Positions 13,253 to 25,989 of a stretch of DNA of 64,000 nucleotides are shown one piece after another. The notes under the pieces are model-generated. The model saw only the letters and a list, made by a program, of their open reading frames with translations. It searched no databases and was not told the origin of the DNA. Position numbers and translations under genes: made by a program. Position 1 is the stretch's first letter. Each line of letters opens with the position of its first letter. Source of the DNA: Alitta virens (taxonomy: Eukaryota > Annelida > Polychaeta > Phyllodocida > Nereididae); assembly GCA_932294295.1 (NCBI GenBank), contig OW028586.1, positions 5,375,201 to 5,439,200 on the forward strand. The letters are read 5' to 3'.

Positions 13253-14455
13253 TTTATTTGTTTGGAATGAATCTGTGTGATGTCTCCAAACTAGATAAAC
13301 AAAAGCAAAAAGAAAAGTGTTGGGACTTGCAATTGGTAACCAACCGTGGGAAAGGCTGCCATATTGCAGTTATTCTGCATGTATAAATAGTGACTGCAAG
13401 AGTTACACCAACACAAAAAGCTATGCTAGTACATCTTGTAGTAGTATTTGTATATTTTCTCAAGTGTGCCTGGCTGTGTTTTCTGAGTGGACTAGAGCTC
13501 TGCAGTTATGCCAACTGGAAGCAGAAAGCATGCTAAAAGAAAAAGCTAACCAAAAATATATATCGTTTCAAGGCAGCGTGATTTCCTATTCAGCAAATTT
13601 TTTATAAGACATTTGTCAGAAAAACTGGTTTCAAAAACAGCATTAATGACTAAAAGCAAATGTGTATTGTGTTTCTTGGTGTACACTCTGCTGACTGCTT
13701 ATAAATTATTACATCAGCAACAATAACAACGAAAAGGAAACATCGCCTTCATTCAGTAATCGTTCTTACTCTTACAGAATAATTGTGGTCGATTGAGAAT
13801 GAAAGAATTGTTTTAATTCAAGTTTCATGCATTATTACAATGCCACAAACCATTCAATGCAAGTAGTCAAAAATATTATATTCATGCTTCACATTTGAAA
13901 AATATTAGCAGAAACAAACTTTTGCATTCACTTGTTGATGGTTTTGAATCAACCAACACGTCCTAACCACAACAAAATATTGCATGTTGTTTTTGCACAT
14001 AAATGTCCACTGATTCATTTCACATTACACCCATGTGAATAACTTCGAATGGTGTTGAAATGGCAATGTTTGAGACTAGCATCTTATTTTTGTTTTGATT
14101 GAAAAGTTGCTGTGGTACTAACCCTGTTGTTTTGTATTTCACGTAGCCATCATGGAACTACACGTAAGTAAAATTGATTATTCAACTTGTTGAATGAAAT
14201 TTGCAGTATATTTTGAGTCTTATCATAATCAGTTGTATGTTAAAAGATTCTTGTTAAATTGTATAAAATCTCAACTAGATTTAATACAATGCAGTAGTAT
14301 ATATTTCAAATATTTTATCATCTCTTTTCTACCAGAAAATGTACACATGAGAAGTAACATGATGTTGAGATGTACACTCTATCTATGTGGTTCAGCTTTA
14401 AATGAATGCTAACAAATTTTCTCTTTTCTTTCCTCCTTGCACGATTGTGAAAATG

Positions 14456-15670
14456 ATGGACAGTCTCATAAGTACGGTGGCCAAGGTCGCCAAGGTCAAC
14501 ATCCGGAATGACGACGATGTTGTTGACCGCCTGAACCACCGCTACACGGTCATCTTCTTGGTCATCTTCACCGTTCTTGTGTCCACTACGCAGTACGTGG
14601 GCAACCCTATCCACTGTTGGTGTCCGGCTTACTTCACCTCAAACCATGAAGACTTCACTGACAAGATATGCTGGATCACCAACAACTATTACCTCCCTGA
14701 TAACTCTGTCGCTGGTCAAGCTGGAGTCTTTAAGTCGCATATAGGGTACTACCAGTGGGTACCCATCGTTCTGTTGGTCCAAGCCTTCCTCTTCTATTTC
14801 CCGGTCTTAATTTGGAGACTTTTCAGCGAGCGATCTGGCATCAACATCAACAACTTGGTAGAAGCGGCCGAGACCATCCAAAATGCTCTATATCCGGAGC
14901 GTCGAGACAAGACCATCAAATACATGATCAGGCATTTGGACCATTACTTGGATTACCAGAGAGAATACAGAGGAGGTTGCTGTGTTGCTTGTAAACATTT
15001 CTTAGCAAGGCATCTTTGCTTAGTTTGTGGCAATCGTTATGGTAACTACCTTGTAGCCCTTTACATGAGCATGAAAATTGTCTATTTTCTGAATATTATC
15101 CTGCAACTGTTCCTGCTGAATGGTTTCTTGGGAACAGATTATCATTTGTATGGATTTGATATCATCCGTGATTTGATCCAAGGTACTGAGTGGAGTGCTT
15201 CAAGACGGTTTCCTCGTGTAACTTTGTGCGACTTCAGAATCCGCCAAATGGGCAATGAACACAGACACACAGTGCAGTGTGTGCTGCCCATCAATCTGTT
15301 TAATGAAAAGATTTATATATTCCTCTGGTTTTGGTTTGTTTTCGTAGGAACCGCTACTGTTTTTAGCTTCTTACGTTGGCTATGGCTCATCGCTTTCCCT
15401 TACAGCCGGATTAGATATATACGCAAGCACCTCAAGATTATGGATAAACTGAATCGCGACTCTGACAGAGACAGAAAACTGTCCCAAAGATTTGCGGAGA
15501 CCTACCTCCGACAGGATGGAGTATTCGTCCTCAAACTTGTTGCTAAAAACTCAACAGATCTCGTAGTTGCAGACATTGTTGCAGCACTGTGGGATAATTA
15601 CAAAAACAAACCAATACAGTTAAGTACAACTACCGACATGGGTGAAGATAGCGGTAGTGCGCCTCCCTGA
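14456..15670 (+). CDS. Innexin gap-junction protein (inx-A), single coding exon, 404 aa
   Basis: Innexins are four-pass plasma-membrane proteins that oligomerise into gap-junction channels or hemichannels. The innexin signature YYQWVP is at residues 98-103. Hydrophobic segments lie near residues 31-48, 104-121, 199-222 and 286-311. The first extracellular loop has Cys54, Cys56 and Cys72, and the second has Cys258 and Cys275; Cys56 is extra relative to the three paralogues. The conserved C-terminal block LRQDGVFVLK is at 351-360. I chose the ATG at 14456 because it has A at -3 and G at +4 and because the NDDDVVDR motif then falls at the same residue number as in the gene at 47058. In-frame ATGs also exist at 14453 and 14402. 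The coding region has no intron, whereas the paralogues are interrupted twice. A donor-like GTAAGT at 14164 could belong to a non-coding 5' exon (weak). Which innexin orthologue this is cannot be told from the sequence. Confidence 0.95.
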   Translation: MDSLISTVAKVAKVNIRNDDDVVDRLNHRYTVIFLVIFTVLVSTTQYVGNPIHCWCPAYFTSNHEDFTDKICWITNNYYLPDNSVAGQAGVFKSHIGYYQWVPIVLLVQAFLFYFPVLIWRLFSERSGININNLVEAAETIQNALYPERRDKTIKYMIRHLDHYLDYQREYRGGCCVACKHFLARHLCLVCGNRYGNYLVALYMSMKIVYFLNIILQLFLLNGFLGTDYHLYGFDIIRDLIQGTEWSASRRFPRVTLCDFRIRQMGNEHRHTVQCVLPINLFNEKIYIFLWFWFVFVGTATVFSFLRWLWLIAFPYSRIRYIRKHLKIMDKLNRDSDRDRKLSQRFAETYLRQDGVFVLKLVAKNSTDLVVADIVAALWDNYKNKPIQLSTTTDMGEDSGSAPP

Positions 15671-18305
15671 CGAAGGTCGGTAATTGTTTGACTTCATTTA
15701 TACCTCCTCAATAGAAACAATTACCAGCAGGGGGTTAGATACAATATACTTCGGATTACCTTACTATCATTATCTAAATGAATACCATTGGATATCTAGG
15801 ATTATTATTCACTGACTCATACATGTTTTAAATATTGAAAATCTACCTGATTTTACACTTATTTCATCTGGTACCATTTTTTGGATTCTAGATCTGTTAA
15901 CACAGCAATATAGCAATTTCAGAGACTGTCATACAGCAAGTAACACTTATTGAAGAAACCTTCCGCGTAGTTTGAATAGGACACACAATATTATGGATGA
16001 GGGATCAAACTCAGTTGCACTTGAGCAAAAGAACAAGTAACGTCACACATGTCATTCCATTCTCTTGTTTGATTGGTGCTTTCTTATGACGTCATCGTAG
16101 AAGTCGTCATGGCAACCTGGGCATAGTGTGACAGGGTAAGTAAATTTACTGTGAACCCCTGCCTTAAGTTGCCCTCAGTGTACAGATCAGAACACAATGG
16201 TCTGCTGACCATTAACATCAGTAAATTTCAAATCATAAAGATATAGAATATAAAATATTTTGTTTAATCAAATTTCTAAATGTTTTATCAGGATCACAAG
16301 ATAATACTCAAAATTATATCATTGATTGTGTTGTTATCAACAGTAAAGCAAAGTCTTTCTTTAATTGAATAGAAACGCATAGAAAAAATGTATCATGGAA
16401 ATTAGCAGTCTGACTTGCTCTGTTCTCCACTTTTTATGGCGTAGTTCTGATATTAGAATATCTCAGAGTATATCCAAGGCAATATCATAGCAATCTGTTT
16501 ATTATACACAATCTTGGCACTCCTCTTTACTTTCCATGAGTAAGCAGTTCTTAAATAAATCCTATTCCGATTTATACCCTTCGGATGGGGTGTATATACT
16601 CTTGCCGCAAACTGTAGAAAGTCTGTGCCTAGTTCTAGCTGGTATATAAGAATAAAAAACCTAGGCTAGACAGAAAGAGGCAGTGGTATTTTACTTGCAA
16701 AAGAGGACAGGCACAGCAACATTTCACAACTAAGATCACTGCTACAGACTGATTGGAATTATGGGGTGGTATTGATAATAGGGTAAACACCCTGACTACC
16801 ACAGATAGAATTTTGGGTGCATGTTTAGCTGTTGAAACTAGGGTGGGCTCTGTATGTACAAAAAGTGGGGTGAAACTAGTAAAAATAATAATAACGAAAA
16901 AAGAAAGAAAGACTGGTGAAGTTCAAAGAATCTTTTGGACTTGAGAAGTATATAACCTGCTGGGAAAGTGCCAATTTCATCCTCTTTCTCTCCCTTTTTT
17001 TTTTTTTTTTTGAGGAGGTAGTCAGGTGTCAGAATGTAAGATGGGGTCAGAACTTGTTAGAAACACATTGTGATCACTTTGAAAGGGGAAGAAGGGGAAA
17101 AAGCATTCTGACTGCCTGTACATCTGTAAGGATGAATGCAAGATGATGGATGAATCTCCTAGTGATGGATGAATTAAGTCTGGTACAGCCCACCCAACGT
17201 CTGTTGATGTCTAGTCCAGTTCGTTTACATTGTGAAATGCATGAAAGTACGTTATTCATTTTGTAAATTGTGGTTTCTTGTGGTAATAGCAGAAACTTTG
17301 AGGGTTTATTTTAAAGCTCACTGGTCTTTCTTTTCTTGTTTTTGTTTCATTGGTGTTAGTTTCTTCCTACTTCTTGTATGTACACAGGAATCTATCGCGG
17401 CGTCATCTCAGCCGCAAGATTGTGCGGTAGTTTACCCTAATATCAATACCACCTCATCATTCCTGTCAGTCCACTTTCAACTCAGTTGATGGCCTTGGTT
17501 GTAAAACATCACTGTATCTGTCCTCTTTCACCAGAAACATACCCCTGCCTCTTACTGTCCAGCCTAAGAGTGTTTTTTTTTTCTGAAAAACTATAACACC
17601 ATTTCCTTCAGTCATCATTGCAGTGACAGCCTGACGTGAAGTTTAACTCCCAATGTGTTAAATTACATCAAGTCTATCAGTTTCAGCTTATATAGAATCA
17701 GTTACCCAAACATAATTTACCTCTGAAATTTTACACAAAAAACTGAATTGCTGTTCATTATACATCATTTTGAAACTCTTTACTTTCCATGAGCATGAAC
17801 TAAAATTATATTATGGGCCAACAACATCACAAAAAAGCAAGCAGACTGCAAAGAATTTTTACAGAATCATAAAGTCTCAATAAAATAACGGTATTTAAAA
17901 TTAGGGAAAGGGGTTTGGGATAAAGCTCATTCACATAGATTCAGGCATTTATTTCTTTCCCTTTCTGAGGCTGAGCAAGGTCCCAAAGTTGGAGAACTTG
18001 AATGATATACGCTCCCATATACTTGAAATTTATTTCACCAAAAGCTATTTTAAGAAACATGTAAAGGAAATACCTTACCATGAAAACATAGGACCACACA
18101 TTCCCAAGTATGTAACATATTAAGTTTTATTTCTGTGCACTAGTACTGAAGAAGTTAAGCCAATTGAGTTGCCACAGCTTACAAGTTACGGCAGAAATGC
18201 CTTGCCTTGCCATTGACTTATTATCATATTTATCACATTTTGCATAAAACTACACCAGTGGAAATAAGCAGTAATAAAATCATTTATTACGACAATTTTT
18301 TTTAA

Positions 18306-18399
18306 TAACAATGCTGAGACAATCAAGAGCATTCTAATTGGCAAAGTGTACATTGACCTTATCAAGTGTACTGGCAAAATAGTCAATACATATAGGTAG
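18306..18399 (+). repeat. Dispersed ~95-bp repeat, copy 1
   Basis: Starts TAACAATGCTGAGACAATCA and includes TCTAATTGGCAAAGTGTACA and ACCTTATCAAGTGTACTGGC. Inverted relative to the copy at 19820. Confidence 0.75.
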
Positions 18400-19819
18400 A
18401 CTAGACATCTTTACCATTTAATGGGTGTGCAGAATGTTTTTTTCAACCACTGTATAGTATCGGACCATACCGTTTATTGCTTGATTACACCTGCAAAGTT
18501 CCTGCTTCAAGTGATAGGACTGGCTGCCCATGGTGCAGAGTGTCATATAAATGTTCTTGCTGTGAACCATTTTGAATATCGCTTGAACAACCTGCTTTGG
18601 CCTGCACAAGCTACAAACCATAGCGAGAATAACAAAGCTCAATTTAGTCGCAATACAGCATAGTCTTACCCTAGGGTTATACTGTACAATATACCCTGGA
18701 GTTACAGCTATTGCCTCTGGTTACATAAATAATACACGGTTTAAGTGGCCAGTATCAATGTCAGTGTTCTATACAAGTTCCAGCAAGCCATTCTAAACTG
18801 GGAACTGATAATAACATTAGCAGACTAGGCAGGTGGCCTGCCTGTAGTAAATACAAGAGAAAACTATACTGAGCAAGGCTAGGTGCCAGCGAACAGCCTT
18901 GAGCAACTCCATTGTGCACTGACTTTACACCGAGGCAGCTCTGATATGCAAGGTCGTGACTAAGACCACAATTCGTGGAATCTGCAATTGTCATCACAAG
19001 CTCTTCTCAACAATACAGATCCTATTTCAACACCTTCCAAAAATATAAGACCCCACTTTAACCACTGTGTACTTCACCAATGAGCAGAACTTGGTACTGG
19101 AAAACACCTGGCTAAATTTGAGAATGATAAGTTGTCCCAGAACAATACTTTGTTTAGGTTTAGTGGATGCAGTCAGAAACCTGTCTGCTTTGCCACTATT
19201 TTCAATGTCTTTGTTGACTTGCTAACTTATATTTTGATTGTTAAGCAACAAAAATGTAACTTACGTAAAACAGAGCCCGATGATTTTGAGAAATATACTT
19301 TGAAAGTATGGAAGTGCTAAAATATAGCTAAAAGCAATTCTTTTTAAAGTTGTCTTTCAATGGTGTTCCCCATTTCATAGGAATGCACCACAACAATAAG
19401 CAAAAACTGTTGATGGGCTATTAACAATAATACCAAAGTAGACTAAACTAAGTGTATTGGATTTTATGTAGCCTCTGGAAGTAATTTTTTCCTCTTCGGT
19501 TTCAATTTGAAACATGTTAAGAAATCAATTAAAACATGAGCACTGCCAAAATTCTGCTCGACTTCTCAGTTTATTTAACTTGATGGGAGCCCTTAAGCGA
19601 CCAGAACTGGAATGCTATTTTCTTTCCAAACACAACAGAGTTCACGAATCCTCCAAATGTGTAGGGCACATGTTCCGCCAGAAACTCAATGAACATTCTT
19701 TACAACCCAAGCCATTTCAATAATACTATGTAGTACCACAGACTGTAGTAGTACTGCTGATATGAGAATAGCATATGGTGGTAGTTAAGGTTAAATAATT
19801 GTCTTATCTAATTTCTTGG

Positions 19820-19914
19820 CTACCTATGTATGGACTATTTTGCCAGTGCACTTGATAAGGTCAATGGACACTTTGCCAATTAGACTGCTCTTGATTGTCT
19901 CAGCATTGTTATTA
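19820..19914 (-). repeat. Dispersed ~95-bp repeat, copy 2, inverted
   Basis: Reverse complement of the 18306 copy with few mismatches. The matching outer ends suggest that both could be termini of one ~1.6-kb unit. Confidence 0.75.
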
Positions 19915-21937
19915 AAACAATAAGGAGTAAGGATACGAAATGCATCTAGTGCTCGGTAACTTAAATCCACCACTATACGATCTTACGACAAAGGCATACA
20001 ATTCAAACATACAAAACAATCATTTAATGCGTTTATATTTTCAGCATCGACCGGACTTCATCAAGACATGGAAAACTGCATGGCTAATCAATCTTCCATG
20101 TCAAGGGATCAACTGTTCATGGATACTTGGTGCATCTATCATTGGAATAATTTCAATTCGCATATAAAGGAATCTGAATGGAATAATCATCTTTTCAATT
20201 GCAATCGCAAATGTTAATAAGCGAACAACATACAATTTTGGCAAAAATTAATTTCGCACAGGACATTTTTGTTTTGAGTTGATCAACAAATGAATCTCAC
20301 TAATATTGATGTACATTCCATTATCATTTCTCAGTTGGAGATGTTATTGACGTACACTGTATACTAAATTATGTTTAAGTAGTGAAGACACTTAGCTCTT
20401 ATATGGTTTTTCAAATTGTGTGCTATTATTTCGTATAATTTCAAATATACTTCATGTACAGTACATGTGTCCATCAAAAGTGATTATACACCTTCCCAGA
20501 AATACTAAAATGGATTTTATATACACACTGTTGTTTCAATTGTTACTTTATTTGAAATTTCATTATGTAGAATAATCGCAATGTCAACTTCAGGTGGTCT
20601 AAAAATTTAAGAATGGTTAGGCTACCTTATTATAATTTTTAGCTTCTCGGATCCACTGATATGTCACAATGTTATTTAACATGAAATTATATTTCAATTT
20701 CCTATCAACCGCCCCTTAAAAGTTGCCCTTAAGACAGTTTTGACTGTACCTCTTGATAGTCCTGAAATGAATTATACTCACTGAATATATTATGTTGGAT
20801 GTTTGGAAATTTGTATGTATTACCCTTATGTAGGTGCGTGTAGAATTGAATTTACAGGATGTTTGAATCTCATTAGACAATTCCAATCCCTGCAATGAAG
20901 TCATGATTGAATGTTATAGGTCTTGGGATTACTTACTCGTATTTTGCTCTCAGGAGCGTGCATGCTTCTTCGCTGTTAAGTTCCTCCAAGATATACCTCA
21001 CAGCTCTCTCCACACATTAATCTTAAATATATTTTGAAAATACGTTTTAAAATATTTTGTGGATAACGTTGTTGAATCGATGAAATTGCATCGTTATAGG
21101 ACCCACTTTACACTTCTGCAAATATTTATTTGCAATTCAATATTAGTATAAAAGTTTCAGTACCTGCACAATTTCTTTCGTTACCACAGTCCTTTAAATT
21201 ATAGCACCTTGTTGATGAACACTTCGGCTCATTGCCTTTTTCTTTGTATTCTCAAATCCGCTTACTGCCGTTTCACCGACTATGTATAAAAAATATTTAA
21301 TTGCTAAAGTCCATTCAAATCCAAGTTGATACGAAAACAACGCAGCTGATTTAATTGGTGGAAAGCACTAGGGTTCATCTGAATTAAGTCAAGCTGCCCA
21401 TCAGGCATCATCAGAACATCAGAGAATAGAATCACGTCTGATCTGCTGACAGCCAATAGAATTAATTTAAATCGTGATGTAGTAACCAAATTAACGTCCT
21501 TGTACAAAGTTAATGAAATGGCAGTAAACCGTTGCTTTAATTCACCTTTACGAAATATCCTGAAGCCAAAGTTTTTCGCAAACCCCAATAAAAGTATGGA
21601 TCGGAGCAGTATTTCGTTAAGTGATGATATGTACATATGTTTACGGTGTTAATGTGTTATGTTTGAGAACGGAGAGTATTTATTACAAATCTTGTTCGTT
21701 TTATTTGTTTTTACTATTTATTGTTATGCTGTACAGATTGTTACATTTGTAATGATATTCTATAGGTTATGTTGTTGGATGTCAATCTCATATAATGCAT
21801 TCTGCAGGCTCCTCTAAGTTAAGTTTTATTATTTCTACACCAACATGTAACTACATGTATATGGGTTTAAGTTCTTGTGATGCACTCTACTGACAAACAC
21901 TGCAATTAATTTATAAAATATAATTAGATTAGACCAG

Positions 21938-22071
21938 CATGGCCAAATGTGCCACGTGCGATTTCCATGAGAAGGATAAACGCATGGAAAACGCAACGTT
22001 TTTAGCTAATTATAATGAGGCAAAAACCATGCAATTTCCATGCGTTTATCCAAACGCGTGAAAAACGCACG
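21938..22071. mobile_element. Palindromic MITE (CATGGCCA family), copy 4, right end truncated
   Basis: The left arm CATGGCCAAATGTGCCACG is intact. The right arm stops at AAAAACGCAC without the terminal GGCCATG. Confidence 0.8.
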
Positions 22072-25000
22072 TAGTTATATAAGTAATAGTAATTTAACCT
22101 TTTATTTGAAGCAATGCATATTTGATTCTGACTCTGAGTAATCCAAAGGGTATGATATAATTTTTGTCAAGAGTTATGTTTTAGCTGCACCTCAACACTG
22201 AATGAACTAAATGGGAGAGACTTTGTAAGTTAGGATATGACTCTTGGAAAAAGTATATATTACATATGTCCAACAATTGTTTGCTTCACCCCAAACTTCT
22301 AAAGGCTATCCATAATTTAACATAATACATTCAGATTCTTTCTCGTAATATCTAGAATAAGAGCATTATCAATGATAGTCAAAAGCTACAATATTAAAGT
22401 GAATATATAAAAAAAACTGATTACAGCCTTATCATACAAAATGTTGATTGATTCATTAATGTCTTATTTATCCCTTATGTTTCCCCCCAAAAATAGGCCT
22501 ATGTTATGAATTTACCACTAAAAAGTACCTTTATATCATCAAAATGTCTACTGGGTGTATACTTTTATGTAATTTCTTTTTTGTGGTATTATCAAAACAA
22601 AAACAAATATTAATAGCTAATAATTTTGTACATTGAAGTATTGTGTGAATGAAGTCTCGTCTTTTTTTGCCCCCCCCCCCTTTTAGAATATTAAGCCTAA
22701 TGTTAAGAATTTTGTGATTTTACAATCTTGTGAATGTTTTTTGATAAATCATAAACCTAGGACCTAAGGTCAGATTGTCATATTTTGGATTTTTATTGAA
22801 TACTTGTCAATAAAATTTGTATTATGAACGACTTATGTAATGTTTTGTTCGTTTATTTATCGCTTACAACAAAGGTGATCTGGCAGGCACATACACTGCC
22901 CTCCGAAAATATAGCAAGTAACCTTATAGTTTTGGAGAATGGTGTAGGCAAAGATGGAGTCCATCAATAGATCTTAAAGTTGAATGCTCTGTAATAAACT
23001 ATAGAGGGCACCACTGCCTTTTGACGTCATACTAGTTTATGTTTGAATTTGTTGGATACAAATTGATTCTTTGCCCATGCTATTCAGATGGGAATTTTCC
23101 ACAAACCACGATAAAATTCTCAGTTCATCAGCACTGGCTGTTATTATAGGAAATATATATATTAATATACTTATTCAGTGAAGCGGCAAATGAGCCAAAT
23201 AAGGCAGTCGTGTAGTGGCGAAGAAATTTGATCTAATAACTGCATGTATGACAGGAGAAAGCGAGGAATTTTTTGGTCTTAATCATAGGTCACAATATGT
23301 TCAAACTGAAGCAGTTTCAATTGTGAAATAGTCTTAATTATGGATTCCATGTTAAGTATTTTGATAAAATGTGTACATATGAATGAAGAAAACAAAGTTA
23401 TTGGACACTGACATGCGTACGAACAAATTATAGAGTTCCATTGAAAATTATGCTGCAGAATGAAGTATTATTCAGTCCCATCATAAGAAATGGAAAAGTC
23501 TGAAAGAAAAATATCTAACAATCTAATCTATTTAAATTTAAGAAAAAAACAAGGTACATAAATATGGACAACCTACATTTATTGGTCAACATATTTGTCA
23601 ATAGAAGGAAGTTCAGTCGATCTTATTACCAAATTATTACCATCTAAAAGAAAAAGAAAATTCACAAACCAAACTACTTGATCTTAGCTTAAAAAGGAAC
23701 AAAAGTGCATACATTTTAACAACCATGTCTCTGCAGACCAAATAGCTCCAGAAATCAAAATTTATTGCTGAGGAATATTGATAGGCTCTTTCAAGTTTCT
23801 GAAGCGGACGGTTCTATCTGGAAAGAGATGAACGCCACAAGGAAGCAATTGACCTCTGAGTGTGAAATATTGGAAAATTTAGCAGAAGGGAAATTCCAAC
23901 CTTGAAGCAAATAGGGAGTTAACTAGTTGTTGAAAACAAAGCAGGGACTTCCTAAGCGCTTATAACGTCAAAAGATATCGAAGCCTGAAATATGACCAAA
24001 AGGAATTACCGCGTAATGGAGACGTATGGTAACTTTTTTTCTCAAAAAGGATGAAGAGTGGATGGAATGACTAATTAAGAGCAAGAATCAGATAAAACTG
24101 TGGTTGTGCTATTGCCAAATTTACTGTTCCAGTAATGATTACAGCCCTGTCATCGACTGCCAATATGGTGTCAAATAACTTTCAGTTTAAGTTTTTGATC
24201 ATGTATAATCATCAATAATTTCACTATTGTTTTATCTGGTTATATCAATATTTTATTTATTTTTATTTTTTGCTTAATAACAGGGCCATATTGTAAAACA
24301 GTATATTTTCTAACTGCATATGTTTACCCTGTTTTTAAATATATTTTATAAATAAATAAATAAATCATTTGCGTTTTGGTAAATTTTTGAGTATGTACAT
24401 TTTAAATAGATGCAACCTCGCATCATTTTTTTACTCTTGGAAAATAAAGTACTTGAATGGAGCAATCTAGTATCATCAATAAACATATTTTTAAATGAAG
24501 TTAGCTTTTGCTAAGTTCTGTTTGACTGGAAAGTTAACACATGACATCTGTTTTATTGAAAGCAAGAATTTGCAAGTGGCAGGGATGGATTAAACCCACA
24601 GGGCAGGCTGTTGAGGCATATCTCAGTGCAGAAAAGCAAGATACAGAAAGATAAGAAAGGCTTACAAGTAGAAGCCAGACTGTATAGCATTGCAACTGAC
24701 TGCCCTGGACCACTACTCAAGTCAGGGGTGCAAACAGATATTCAAGAAGGGGGGGGGGGGGGGAGAGGAGTCCGAAATATGACTTGCAGGTGCAAAAATG
24801 CTTGTAAACAAAAGCTATTATAATTTCTTGCAATAAATCTAACATAATCCTTTTCTTCACTTACTATATGAAATTTATTGTCGCACGTTAATAGCAAATA
24901 TATTCATAAAAATAAAACCTAACCCAAACCTGAAAAAGGAAGCAGCTACTATATACCCCAGACTGATATCAGCTGACAGGTACCACAAGTGTCTCATAAA

Positions 25001-25343
25001 TGTACAATATCACCTTCTTCTAAACCCATTGATTGATGACACTACATGTTCTCTGTTGAATGAACAGATGTAGATAACTCTCTTTTCTTAATCCCTCTTT
25101 ACTGAGGAATTTATCCACCCCTGCCTGGTGGTAGCATGTAGAACATGAGGATGGGGTATAGCAGGGTGGTGTACTTGAGCCTGCTGCTGCTGGTGAACCT
25201 GGATGGAGAGGGGATTCAGGTGTGCTATACAGGTGTGCAGGTGGGGGGCAAAGGGGTGTGTACCTAGTTGTCTTAGAGGAGGGTAGGCATTACAATTGGG
25301 TGTGGACAGCATAAAGAGTTAGGGCTGCATGCACTGTTCACTC

Positions 25344-25534
25344 TGGTGGTGGTGGTGGATTAGGGCTTTACGTCCTGTATTTCTGCACCAGATGGGCTAA
25401 TTAGGACAGACAGGAACCATGGCAATGAGACGAAGGATGTAACAGCCATCCAACTTAGGCTTGACTGGGAATTGAACCCGGGACCCAGTTGTTGGAAGTC
25501 CAGTCCGCTACCACTGAGCTAGGCCTCCACCCCT
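25344..25534 (-). mobile_element. tRNA-derived SINE
   Basis: Reversed SINE copy with a (GGT)n-type 3' tail, conserved GGGCTTTACGTCCTG block and tRNA-like head (GAACCCGGGACC, ACTGAGCTAGG on the plus strand). Flanks share TGCATGC, an imperfect and probably decayed target duplication. Confidence 0.85.
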
Positions 25535-25989
25535 ATGCATGCCAGTGTCAGCTTTATGGAGTTTGTGTTTCAAATGAAATAAATGCTGCAAAAAAACTAA
25601 AAGATAATTATATGAGTCAAAGAAATCCTAGACTTTGAAGCGGAAATGTATACTATGTTATCAAATCAACAGACAGAAAACAAATAATATAATATTAAAT
25701 ATTACAAGTTTTGCACAATCTGTACTCCCATAGGTGCAGAAAAATTAAACATTGACTAGACAAATCTTTTAAGTGATTTGGCTGGCTATCATATGGGTCT
25801 CAAGAGGACAAGGAAATACTACTAGTTTCAAAGAGATCTAAATCGTTAAATAATTTAAAAAAAGTTGTTGCCTTAAGTCAGAGCATCTTTTTTTGCATCT
25901 TAATATAATATAAACTTTAACTTATAATACAAATATTTTTAAGGCAAAGTGTACAGATTAAGTTGTACGCTGATCGCCAGTAAACCTAA

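Larger units (their letters stand above)
6874..14455. other. Intergenic, repeats only, leading to inx-A
   Basis: Besides the listed elements there is a (TA)n tract at about 9054-9072, short TTGGTCGAT-type repeats at 11655-11700, and otherwise unique AT-rich sequence. The last few hundred bases may include the inx-A promoter and 5' UTR, but no element is certain. Confidence 0.45.
15671..25343. other. Gene desert downstream of inx-A
   Basis: No exon-like or conserved coding stretch was found. It holds the 95-bp repeat pair, a MITE copy, a poly-T run near 16990, a poly-C run near 22670 and a poly-G run near 24750. A candidate AATAAA for inx-A is at 16554, uncertain because of its distance. Confidence 0.5.

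Noticed and set aside
14402..14455. Upstream ATG extending inx-A by 18 residues
   Set aside because: The extension is not matched in the paralogues; starting at 14456 aligns residue-for-residue with inx-B and has a better start context.
21304..21636. 110-codon minus-strand frame
   Set aside because: No recognisable family, no supporting signals; its length is compatible with chance in this amount of sequence.
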